A stretch of DNA of 7,418 nt from Betaproteobacteria bacterium (lineage in GTDB: Bacteria; Pseudomonadota; Gammaproteobacteria; Tethybacterales; Tethybacteraceae): contig JAPORI010000205.1 in assembly GCA_026710225.1 (NCBI GenBank), positions 1-7,418 on the forward strand, given 5' to 3'. This document shows positions 1 to 6,527 of this stretch, one piece after another. Position 1 is the first letter of the stretch; every line of letters starts with the position of its first letter. The notes below the pieces were generated by a model that was not told the DNA's origin, made no database searches, and was given only the letters and a program-made list of their open reading frames with translations. A program made the position numbers and the translations under genes.

Positions 1-125
1 TGATAGGCGTTGTCGGTGAGTTCAATCTTGCGGCCTTTTTTCAACACCGGCAGGAGCGGCACATAGGCGCTATCGTCGATCTTTGCCGCGGTCGCGCAGG
101 TGCGCTTGAGCAAATCGGCCAGCGC
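1..125 (-). repeat. Coding tandem repeat, copy 3 (cut by the window edge)
   Basis: Only the first 41 codons of the third copy are in the window. The leftmost 80 bases match 517-596 of copy 2 with only three differences by hand count. Copies 2 and 3 are therefore closer to each other here than either is to copy 1. More copies may lie beyond the edge. Confidence 0.8.
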
Positions 126-1238
126 ACCAGCACTAATCGGCGGTTCAACATCCTTCTTGACCGCAACCATCTTGCTAGAAGATTTCCGGTTCTTGCCCGA
201 TCGGTCGGCAGCCGCACCAGCGATCTTCTTGCCGGTAGCAGCCGGACTGCCCGGCAGCGGCATGGTCTTGCCCTTGCGGGTTGACAGCAGTTGCAGGGCA
301 ACCGCCTTCCAGATCGCGTTGTTGTTGAACTTGCTGGGATTTTGCAGCGCCGGCGCCTCCTGATCACGCAGCAACTTGACCGACTTGCCCAGCGTCTTGC
401 CGGCGGCGACCTCATCAAGAGGCTTGCCGTCCTTGCCGCCGCCCAGCCGCGCTGCCAAGGCGATCAGCGCCGAGCGAGGCAGACCCTGCTCGCCGAGCAG
501 CCGCTGCGCAGCACGCTGATAGGCGTTGTCGGTGAGTTCAATCTTGCGGCCTTTTTTCAACACCGGCAGGATCGGCGCATAGGCGCTATCGTCAATTCTG
601 GCGGCAGCCACGCAGGTGCGCTTGAGCAAGTCAGCCAGTGCGCCAGCACTAATCGGCGCTTGTTCCTGTTGCTTGAGCGCAACCTTGCCCGCGGGCTTTT
701 GAGTTTTGTCTTGCCGGGCAGTTGCCGCTGCGGCAGCGGCCCTGGCAGCAACTTTCTTGCCGGTGGCGGCCGGACTGCCCGGCAGCGGCATCGTCTTGCC
801 CTTGCGGGTCGAAAGCAATTGCAGAGCAACCGCCTTCCAGATTGCGCTGTTATTGAACTTGCTGGCATTTTGCAGCGCCGGTGCCTCGTTATCGCGCAGC
901 AACTTGACCGACTTGCCAAGCAACTTGCCAGCGTCTACTTCGTCAAGAGGCTGGCCGCCCTTGCCGCCGCCCAGCCGCGTCGCCAGAGCGATCAGCGTCG
1001 CGCGAGGCAATCCGTGTTCACCGATCAGGTGTTCGGCAGTGCGCTGATAGGCCTTGTCGGTGAGTTCAATTTTCCGCTCTCTTACCACCGGCAGGATCGG
1101 CGCATAGGCACTTTCGTCAATACGCTCGGCGGCCGCGCAGGTGCGCTTGAGCAAATCGGCCAGCGCATCGGCTTGTATAGGGGTTGCGTTTTTGTTGTCG
1201 GCGCTCCCATCGGGGCGCCCGGGGGCGGAACTGACCAT
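1..1238 (-). CDS. Repeat-built Lys/Ala-rich protein of unknown function, 3' end outside the window
   Basis: From the ATG at 1238 this frame stays open to the left edge, giving at least 412 residues with no stop codon. I do not recognise the family. The protein consists of copies of a unit of about 172-175 residues beginning near residues 25, 200 and 372; the third is cut by the edge. Each unit opens with ALADLLKRTC, then ID(E/D)SAY, KIELTD(K/N)AYQR and LIALA(T/A)RLGGGK, and ends its core with KFNN(S/N)AIWKAVALQLL. A basic, Ala-rich, probably disordered linker follows, starting with the invariant KGKTMPLPGSPAATGKK (146-162 and 322-338). One Cys per unit is conserved (34, 209, 381). No signal peptide or membrane segment is seen. 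Basic linkers could suggest nucleic-acid or nucleoid binding, but that is a guess. The start is supported by the promoter upstream, while the ribosome site is weak (GAGAG, 12 bases upstream). Internal homology and mostly synonymous divergence argue that the frame is real. Confidence 0.85.
   Translation of the reverse strand, partial: MVSSAPGRPDGSADNKNATPIQADALADLLKRTCAAAERIDESAYAPILPVVRERKIELTDKAYQRTAEHLIGEHGLPRATLIALATRLGGGKGGQPLDEVDAGKLLGKSVKLLRDNEAPALQNASKFNNSAIWKAVALQLLSTRKGKTMPLPGSPAATGKKVAARAAAAAATARQDKTQKPAGKVALKQQEQAPISAGALADLLKRTCVAAARIDDSAYAPILPVLKKGRKIELTDNAYQRAAQRLLGEQGLPRSALIALAARLGGGKDGKPLDEVAAGKTLGKSVKLLRDQEAPALQNPSKFNNNAIWKAVALQLLSTRKGKTMPLPGSPAATGKKIAGAAADRSGKNRKSSSKMVAVKKDVEPPISAGALADLLKRTCATAAKIDDSAYVPLLPVLKKGRKIELTDNAY
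126..641 (-). repeat. Coding tandem repeat, copy 2 (172 codons)
   Basis: This is the second copy, residues 200-371. Over a 37-residue block (302-338 against 126-162 of copy 1) only one residue differs. By hand count about 10 of 111 bases differ there, nine of them synonymous. The linker that follows is diverged (SGKNRKSSSKMVAVKKDVE) although still basic. Confidence 0.85.
642..1166 (-). repeat. Coding tandem repeat, copy 1 (175 codons)
   Basis: This is the first copy of the unit in the repeat-built protein, residues 25-199. It is the most diverged of the three at its start: VVRERKIEL replaces VLKKGRKIEL, one residue shorter. Its linker is the most Ala-rich and carries the run RAAAAAATAR. Copy boundaries are my choice, set at ALADLLKRTC. 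Confidence 0.85.
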
Positions 1239-1284
1239 CAAAAAAAGTTGCTCTCGTTCAGAAAAAAAATCAGGCTAACCGGAT

Positions 1285-1293
1285 ATTATAGCA
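1285..1293 (-). promoter_or_regulatory. Extended -10 promoter for the repeat-protein gene
   Basis: The minus strand reads TGCTATAAT, a perfect sigma70-type -10 hexamer with the TGn extension. It lies about 10 bases after the stop of the J-domain gene and 46 bases before the ATG at 1238. No good -35 is present at 17 bp spacing (the hexamer there is CAGCAA), which extended -10 promoters can tolerate. The start point would be near 1278, giving a leader of about 40 bases. The surrounding spacer is clearly AT-rich within GC-rich DNA. Activity is inferred from the motif alone. Confidence 0.6.
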
Positions 1294-1302
1294 TAAACCC
1301 GC

Positions 1303-2187
1303 TCATCTTGCTGGCCAAGCTGCAATCAGCGGCGATTGAAAGGCGTAGCCAAGATTGACAATGACTACCGCCAGGCCGACGATTCCGGCCCATATCAGCA
1401 GCACCTCCCAGGTCGGATGGTGTCTTTGGAAAGTGAAGCACAGCACCAGCCAGGCATACACCGAGGCTATCACCCCCAGCCAGGAGGCATTTTGCACCAG
1501 TTCAATAGGAATCTGGGTCTGGACGGTGGCATTGAGAAACAGGGACCCCGACCAGCACAACACCGACAAGGCAACCGCCCAGCATACCAGGCCGTTTACC
1601 ACCCGGCGCACGGTCCAGCGATAGCACATCGATGCAAACCCGATGACAATCTCGCCGACGGCGGCGGCAACCAGCGCCTGGGCGGCTATGTGCAGCAGCG
1701 GCAAATCGATGTCCATTCCCCGGTAATGGATGGCCTGGTAGTGAATCAGGGCCATGATCGGCAAGCAGACAATCGTCTTGAAAGGTATGTTTTGCAGATG
1801 CAAAACATGCACCAGCAGCGCCAGCAGCGAGTAATTGGTGCCCAGATCGAAGTCTTGCTCGTAGCCGCCGGCAGCCTGGCGGGTGTAGGCGGAGAAATCG
1901 ACCGCTTTTTCACCGGCATGGGAAGCCGGTTGCGGGCCTGGCTTCTTGCCGTTTTTGGGCGCTGTGAAACCGAACATCCGATCGACCAGTTCCCGGCTGA
2001 CCGGAGAAACAAGCAGCTCATAGCACTGGCGCATTTCCCGGAACTGATCGAGGGCATTCGGATCCGGATTGCGATCCGGATGCAGCTTCATTGCCTTGCG
2101 GCGGTAGGCAAGTTCGATTTCCTCCTTGGTCGCATCCGGCGCCACCCCGAGAACAGTATATGGAGACCGACGCGGCTTCTTTTTCAT
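1303..2187 (-). CDS. J-domain protein with C-terminal membrane segments
   Basis: The product is 294 residues. Residues about 8-62 form a J domain (SPYTVLGVAPDATKEEIELA, then KLHPDRNPD). The HPD triad at 36-38, needed to stimulate the Hsp70 ATPase, is intact. A Lys/Pro-rich linker follows (about 75-95). There are then roughly five hydrophobic stretches near 118-150, 162-188, 196-219, 234-253 and 259-283, predicted membrane segments. There is no Gly/Phe region, no zinc-finger domain and no DnaJ C-terminal domain, so it is not DnaJ or CbpA. The topology is also unlike DjlA, whose single membrane segment is N-terminal. The likely role is recruiting DnaK to a membrane site; the client is unknown. 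The ATG at 2187 is chosen because the J domain begins just after it; an in-frame TTG at 2208 would add seven residues. Both starts have weak ribosome sites (AGGG 12 bases before the ATG). It lies 60 bases after sucB, beyond a hairpin. Confidence 0.85.
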   Translation of the reverse strand: MKKKPRRSPYTVLGVAPDATKEEIELAYRRKAMKLHPDRNPDPNALDQFREMRQCYELLVSPVSRELVDRMFGFTAPKNGKKPGPQPASHAGEKAVDFSAYTRQAAGGYEQDFDLGTNYSLLALLVHVLHLQNIPFKTIVCLPIMALIHYQAIHYRGMDIDLPLLHIAAQALVAAAVGEIVIGFASMCYRWTVRRVVNGLVCWAVALSVLCWSGSLFLNATVQTQIPIELVQNASWLGVIASVYAWLVLCFTFQRHHPTWEVLLIWAGIVGLAVVIVNLGYAFQSPLIAAWPAR

Positions 2188-2220
2188 CTGCGCAAGCGAC
2201 CCTGGCAAAACCCTCTGGAC

Positions 2221-2241
2221 AAAAGCCGTCCTTGTGGACGG
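2221..2241 (-). terminator. Possible intrinsic terminator after sucB
   Basis: Read on the minus strand, six bases after the sucB stop there is CCGTCC, loop ACAA, then GGACGG, followed by C and TTTT. The stem is a perfect 6 bp, GC-rich helix, but the T tract is only four long, so termination would be partial at best. A competing pairing is possible between GGAC (2236-2239) and the GTCC just after the T tract. The hairpin could end the gltA-sucA-sucB transcript, reduce read-through into the J-domain gene, or simply protect the mRNA 3' end. Confidence 0.5.
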
Positions 2242-2247
2242 TTAATT

Positions 2248-3732
2248 CTAAATCTCCAGCAGCAGCCGGCTCGGGTCCTCGAGCCCCTGCTTTACCGCAA
2301 CCAGAAACTGCACCGCCTCCCGGCCGTCGATTATCTGGTGATCATAGGAAAGGGCAAGATAGTTCATCGGCCTGATTACCACCTCGCCATCAATTGCCAC
2401 CGGCCTTTCCTTGGTCGCATGCACACCGAGAATCGCACTTTGCGGCGGATTGATGATCGGTGTCGAAACCAGCGATCCAAACACCCCGCCGTTGGTGATC
2501 GTGAAGGTGCCGCCGGACAGCTCCTCCAGTTCAAGCTTGCCGGACTGCGCCCGAGCGCCGAAATCGGCGATCGCCGCTTCGATTGCGGCCATCCCCATGC
2601 TCTCGGCGTTGCGCAGGATCGGAACCACCAGTCCCCGTTCCGATCCAACTGCGATGCCAACATCACAGTAATCGTGATAGACGATGTCGTTGCCATCGAT
2701 TGCGGCATTGACGATCGTATACTCACGCAACGCAGCACAGACGGCCTTGACGAAAAACGACATGATCCCCAGCTTGATGCCGTGCTTTTCCTGAAACTGT
2801 TCCTTGTAGCGCTTGCGCATCGAAATCAGCGCCGACATGTCAGCTTCGTTGAAAGTGGTCAAAATCGCCGCGCTGCGCTGCGATTCAAGCAGCCGGTTGG
2901 CAATCGCCATGCGCAACTTGGTCATCTTCACCCGCCGCTCATTGCGCTCACCAGCGGCTGAACCCGCCGGCTCGGCAACCGCACCGGCAGCTGCTGCGGC
3001 ACCATCGGACTTGGTTGCCCGGCCACCCTTGCCGCTGCCGGCAATCGTCCCCAGATCGACGCCAAGTTCGCTGGCCATCTTGCGCGCGGCCGGGAAAGAA
3101 GCCGGTGCCGCGGCAGCAGAAGCAGGCGCGGCAGTTTCTTGCACGGCCGGCTGCTTTGCAGCCGCGGCCGCCGGCGCACTGCCCGGTGCAACCTTGGCAA
3201 TCAACTGGCCGGAGACGACCGAATCGCCGACGGCAACCGCCTGTTCGGCCAAAACCCCGGTAACCGGCGAGGGAATCTCCAGTGCCACCTTGTCGGTCTC
3301 GATGGTTGCAATCACCTCATCAGTCGCGACCGGATCACCGGCCTGCTTGAGCCACTTTTCCAGCGACGCTTCCGAAATCGATTCGGCCAGTTCCGGAACC
3401 TTGATCGCGACACTTTCGCCACCGCCTCCCCCGGCGCTGGCGTCTTTTGCACTGGCAGCCGGTGGCTCGGCAGAGGCAGCAGCCGCGGCAGCAACAGCGC
3501 CTTCAGTTATTGTTGCCAGCAGTTCGCCGCTGGCAACATCATCGCCGACTTTCTTTTGCAGTTCGCCGACCGTTCCGCTGGCCGATGCATAGACCTCAAG
3601 CACGATCTTGTCGGTTTCGATCGCGGCTATCTGCTGTCCCTGCTCTACTGCATCACCGGTCTTGACCAGCCACTCGGAAACCTCGGCCTGAGAAATCGAT
3701 TCGGCTAACTCCGGAACCTTTACATCTGCCAT
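2248..3732 (-). CDS. sucB: Dihydrolipoyllysine succinyltransferase (E2) with two lipoyl domains
   Basis: This is the E2 core of the 2-oxoglutarate dehydrogenase complex. It takes the succinyl group from E1 on a lipoyl arm and transfers it to CoA. The 494-residue product is longer than E. coli SucB (405) because it has two lipoyl domains. These span about 2-76 and 108-182, each with ETDK at its tip, giving predicted lipoylated Lys42 and Lys148. Ala/Gly/Pro-rich linkers separate the domains. A peripheral-subunit-binding domain lies at about 212-243 (SFPAARKMASELGVDL and GSGKGGRATKSD). The acyltransferase domain covers about 268-494, with LSYDHQIIDGREAV carrying the catalytic His465 and Asp469. 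NEADMS and TNGGVFGSLVSTPIINPPQ are typical of succinyl-type E2. The start lies six bases after the sucA stop, with GAGGT about 8 bases upstream. No lpd (E3) gene follows. The assignment is secure, and the 2-oxoglutarate type is supported by the adjoining sucA. Confidence 0.97.
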   Translation of the reverse strand: MADVKVPELAESISQAEVSEWLVKTGDAVEQGQQIAAIETDKIVLEVYASASGTVGELQKKVGDDVASGELLATITEGAVAAAAAASAEPPAASAKDASAGGGGGESVAIKVPELAESISEASLEKWLKQAGDPVATDEVIATIETDKVALEIPSPVTGVLAEQAVAVGDSVVSGQLIAKVAPGSAPAAAAAKQPAVQETAAPASAAAAPASFPAARKMASELGVDLGTIAGSGKGGRATKSDGAAAAAGAVAEPAGSAAGERNERRVKMTKLRMAIANRLLESQRSAAILTTFNEADMSALISMRKRYKEQFQEKHGIKLGIMSFFVKAVCAALREYTIVNAAIDGNDIVYHDYCDVGIAVGSERGLVVPILRNAESMGMAAIEAAIADFGARAQSGKLELEELSGGTFTITNGGVFGSLVSTPIINPPQSAILGVHATKERPVAIDGEVVIRPMNYLALSYDHQIIDGREAVQFLVAVKQGLEDPSRLLLEI

Positions 3733-3738
3733 TGCAAC

Positions 3739-6507
3739 TTACCTCTGGTTTTCGACTGGCAGCAATGCCGCCTCGATGATCTCTTCCTGCTGGCGGCGAT
3801 GCAACGCCGGCTTACCAGCCGCAGTCGATGCCGAAGATGGCCGCAGCGCATACTTGAATTCGTGCTTGGCGTGCATGTGCCGGCGCAGGTAGTGCATGAT
3901 CCGGTGATAGGCGCCCTGGTTGCCCGGCTCCTCCTGGCACCAGCATACGGTCTTGAGATTCTTGTAGCGCTTGATCTGGGCGTCGAACTGCTCGTGCGGA
4001 AACGGATACAGCTGCTCGATGCGAACAATTGCGATGTCGTTTATCTTGCGCTTTTCCCGCTCGGCACGCAACTCGTAGTAGATCTTGCCGCAGCAGACCA
4101 GCAACTTGGAAACCTTGGCCGGCTTGATTGCCGCGTCGCTTTCGGGCAGCAGCGCCTGAAAGCGGCCGGAAGCCAGATCATCGATCGAACAGCCCACCTC
4201 CTTGTGCCGCAACAGGCTCTTGGGCGACATCACGATCAGCGGCCGGCGCATCGGCCGCAGTATCTGCCGGCGCAGCAGGTGAAATACCTGGGCGGCGGTG
4301 CTCGGCACGCACACTTGCATGTTGTATTCGGCGCATAGCTGCAAATAGCGCTCAAGCCGCGCTGATGAATGCTCAGGTCCCTGTCCCTCATAGCCGTGCG
4401 GCAAAAGCAGGACCAGGTTGCACAGCCGTCCCCACTTGAACTCGCCGGAACTGATGAACTGGTCGATGATCACCTGGGCGCCGTTGGCAAAGTCGCCGAA
4501 CTGCGCCTCCCAGATCACCAGAGCGTTGGGATTGGTGGTCGAGTAGCCGTATTCGAAGCCAAGCACCGCCTCTTCCGACAGCAGCGAGTCGATGCAGTCA
4601 AAGCGCGGCTGATCATCTTTCAGGTGCTTGAGCGGGAAATAGGCGCGCTCGGCCCGCTGGCCGCGCTTTTGATCATGCAGGGCCGCGTGGCGGTGAAAGA
4701 AGGTTCCCCGCCCGACATCCTGACCGGAAATGCGCACCGGATAACCCTCGTCAAGCAGCGCCGCATAGGCGAGATTCTCGGCCATGCCCCAGTCGATCGG
4801 CTGGTTTCCCGCACCCATTTCCCGACGCGCCTTGAGGACGCTGGCCACCCGCGGATGCACCTCGAATCCATCGGGAAGCCGGATCAGCGCCGCCGCGTAT
4901 TCGCGCAACTTGGCGGCCGGCGCACCGGTATCGATGGCAACATCCCAGCGGGTGTCACCAGGGGCGAACTTGCTCCAGTCAACGAACTTGCTCGTCGCCG
5001 CCGGCTGGATATGATCATTGGCCGGCTTGCCGCTGTCGAGACGATCGGCATATTCGCGGCGCATCGTCTCGAACTCGCCATCCTTGATCACCCCTTCGGA
5101 AGTCAGCCGCTGCGCGTAGACCTGAGCGGGACCGGGATGCTTCTTGACATGCCGGTACATGAACGGCTGGGTTACCATCGGCTCGTCCTGCTCGTTGTGG
5201 CCGTGCCGCCTAAAGCAGATCAAATCGATGAAGATGTCGGCGCCGGTTTGCCGCCGACAGGCCAGAGCCAGGCGCATCGCCTGGATGCCGGCTTCCGGAT
5301 CGTCACCGTTGACATGCAGCACCGGCGCATCAACCATCTTGGCTATGTCGGTGCACCAGTAGGTCGAGCGCACATCGTCGCGCTGGGAGGTGGTAAAGCC
5401 GATCTGGTTGTTGACCACTATGTGCACGGTGCCGCCGGTTCGGTAGCCTTCCAGCTGCGACATCTGCAGGGTCTCCATAACTACTCCCTGCCCGGACACA
5501 GCCGCGTCGCCGTGAATGAGCACCGGCAACACCGTCGCGCCGTCATGATCGTTGCGCCGGTCCTGGCGGGCGCGCACCGATCCTTCCACCACCGGGTTGA
5601 CGATCTCCAGATGGGAAGGATTGAACATCAGCGCCAGATGCATTTCATCCCCGGCCGAGTGCAACTGCGAGGAAAAGCCCTGGTGATACTTGACGTCGCC
5701 GGAACCGAAGGAAATCTGCGCCTTGCCTTCGAATTCTTCGAACAATTCGGTCGGACTCTTGCCGAGGATGTTGATCAGGACATTGAGCCGGCCGCGGTGC
5801 GCCATGCCGATGACCGCCTCGACATAACCGTCCTTGACGCTGTCAACCAGCATTACATCAAGCATCGGGATCAGTCCGTCGCCGCCTTCCAGGGAAAAAC
5901 GCTTCTGGCCGGTGAAGCGGGTGTTTAGATAACGCTCAAGCGCATCAGCGGCAACGACCTTTTGCAGCAGCATCCGCCGCTCGTTGGCCGCCAGCGCGGC
6001 CTTGCCGCGGCTGGCCTCGAAATTGTCAATGAACCACTTCTTCACCTCGGTGCTGGGCGTGTGCATGTACTCGGCGGTGATCCGGCCACAATAACTCTCT
6101 TGCAGACAGTTGATGATCTCGTCGAGCGTCGCCTGCTCGCAACCGGGAATGTCGGTTACATAGGAGTTGCCCCGATGCGCTGCGCCCAGTCCCCAACTGG
6201 CCGGGTCCAGACCTGGATGGGCAATCCGATCATCATAGCCGAGCGGATCCAGCTCGGCGCTGCGACAGCCGTACTGGCGATAGGCGTCGATCAGACGGGA
6301 AACCGCCAACTGGCTTCCGTCGCCGCTGCCGCCGCCCTTGCCTCGGGCGGCCGCCTCACCGGCGAAAAAGTCGCGCCAGGAGGCCGGCGCGGCCGCCGGG
6401 TTGTCGCGCAACTGCTCAAGATAGGCAGCGTTGCCGCCGTAGAGAACACTGGTTGCCGCCGATTGCTGCCGGCGCGGCCGGCCGGCCGGTGGCTTTGCGC
6501 CGCTCAT
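3739..6507 (-). CDS. sucA: 2-oxoglutarate dehydrogenase E1 component
   Basis: This is the thiamine-diphosphate-dependent E1 subunit of the 2-oxoglutarate dehydrogenase complex. It decarboxylates 2-oxoglutarate and passes the succinyl group to lipoyl-E2. The product is 922 residues (E. coli SucA, 933). The N-terminal segment NAAYLEQL...SWRDFFAG (about 26-50) matches the family's E2-contacting tail. Active-site motifs follow: GMAHRGRLNVL (His237), DVKYHQGFSS (His275), and the ThDP/Mg motif from HGDAAVSGQG (332-340) to NNQIGF (366-371). The next is CFRRHGHNEQDEP (431-443). The C-terminal transketolase-like half has GQDVGRGTFFHRHA (595-608), WEAQFGDFANGAQ and HGYEGQGPEHSSARLERYLQ. No frameshift or truncation is visible. 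The ATG at 6507 is chosen because it overlaps the gltA stop and has AAGGAG just upstream. A GTG at 6609 would extend the frame 34 residues into gltA with no family-like sequence. In Betaproteobacteria the same gene is often called odhA. Confidence 0.98.
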   Translation of the reverse strand: MSGAKPPAGRPRRQQSAATSVLYGGNAAYLEQLRDNPAAAPASWRDFFAGEAAARGKGGGSGDGSQLAVSRLIDAYRQYGCRSAELDPLGYDDRIAHPGLDPASWGLGAAHRGNSYVTDIPGCEQATLDEIINCLQESYCGRITAEYMHTPSTEVKKWFIDNFEASRGKAALAANERRMLLQKVVAADALERYLNTRFTGQKRFSLEGGDGLIPMLDVMLVDSVKDGYVEAVIGMAHRGRLNVLINILGKSPTELFEEFEGKAQISFGSGDVKYHQGFSSQLHSAGDEMHLALMFNPSHLEIVNPVVEGSVRARQDRRNDHDGATVLPVLIHGDAAVSGQGVVMETLQMSQLEGYRTGGTVHIVVNNQIGFTTSQRDDVRSTYWCTDIAKMVDAPVLHVNGDDPEAGIQAMRLALACRRQTGADIFIDLICFRRHGHNEQDEPMVTQPFMYRHVKKHPGPAQVYAQRLTSEGVIKDGEFETMRREYADRLDSGKPANDHIQPAATSKFVDWSKFAPGDTRWDVAIDTGAPAAKLREYAAALIRLPDGFEVHPRVASVLKARREMGAGNQPIDWGMAENLAYAALLDEGYPVRISGQDVGRGTFFHRHAALHDQKRGQRAERAYFPLKHLKDDQPRFDCIDSLLSEEAVLGFEYGYSTTNPNALVIWEAQFGDFANGAQVIIDQFISSGEFKWGRLCNLVLLLPHGYEGQGPEHSSARLERYLQLCAEYNMQVCVPSTAAQVFHLLRRQILRPMRRPLIVMSPKSLLRHKEVGCSIDDLASGRFQALLPESDAAIKPAKVSKLLVCCGKIYYELRAEREKRKINDIAIVRIEQLYPFPHEQFDAQIKRYKNLKTVCWCQEEPGNQGAYHRIMHYLRRHMHAKHEFKYALRPSSASTAAGKPALHRRQQEEIIEAALLPVENQR

Positions 6508-6527
6508 TTCTCCTTTGGTGTCTCCTT
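6504..6527 (-). promoter_or_regulatory. gltA-sucA ATGA overlap with two Shine-Dalgarno copies
   Basis: The gltA TGA (6504-6506) and the sucA ATG (6505-6507) share bases as ATGA. Two perfect AAGGAG elements lie in the end of gltA, at 6522-6527 and 6510-6515. They leave 14 and 2 bases before the sucA ATG, neither of which is the usual 5-9. This fits re-initiation by ribosomes finishing gltA, which would tie E1 synthesis to citrate synthase synthesis. The motifs are seen; the coupling is inferred. Confidence 0.6.

Noticed and set aside
1261..1285. The run of eight T as a terminator for the J-domain gene
   Set aside because: No stable GC-rich stem precedes it on the minus strand; the only candidate (GG-TTAG-CC) has two base pairs.
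291..1358. A 355-codon open frame on the plus strand with internal repeats
   Set aside because: Its repeats are only the mirror of the repeats in the minus-strand gene. The minus frame shows mainly synonymous divergence between copies, carries a promoter and start, and stays open to the edge.
1303..2208. A TTG start for the J-domain protein at 2208
   Set aside because: It cannot be excluded, but the AGAGGG upstream is only two bases away, and the ATG at 2187 directly precedes the basic lead-in to the J domain.
1336..2961. A 541-codon open frame on the plus strand
   Set aside because: It lies antisense to the J-domain gene and the 3' half of sucB, both clearly real. Its product is rich in His/Gln/Arg with no recognisable domain, as expected for the complement of GC-rich coding DNA.
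2813..3592. A plus-strand Ala/Ser-rich open frame across the sucB linkers
   Set aside because: It is the complement of the Ala-rich linkers and lipoyl domains of SucB, and has no independent support.
4369..5928. A 519-codon open frame on the plus strand
   Set aside because: It is wholly antisense to conserved SucA catalytic sequence. The product shows no family motif, and the openness follows from codon bias on the other strand.
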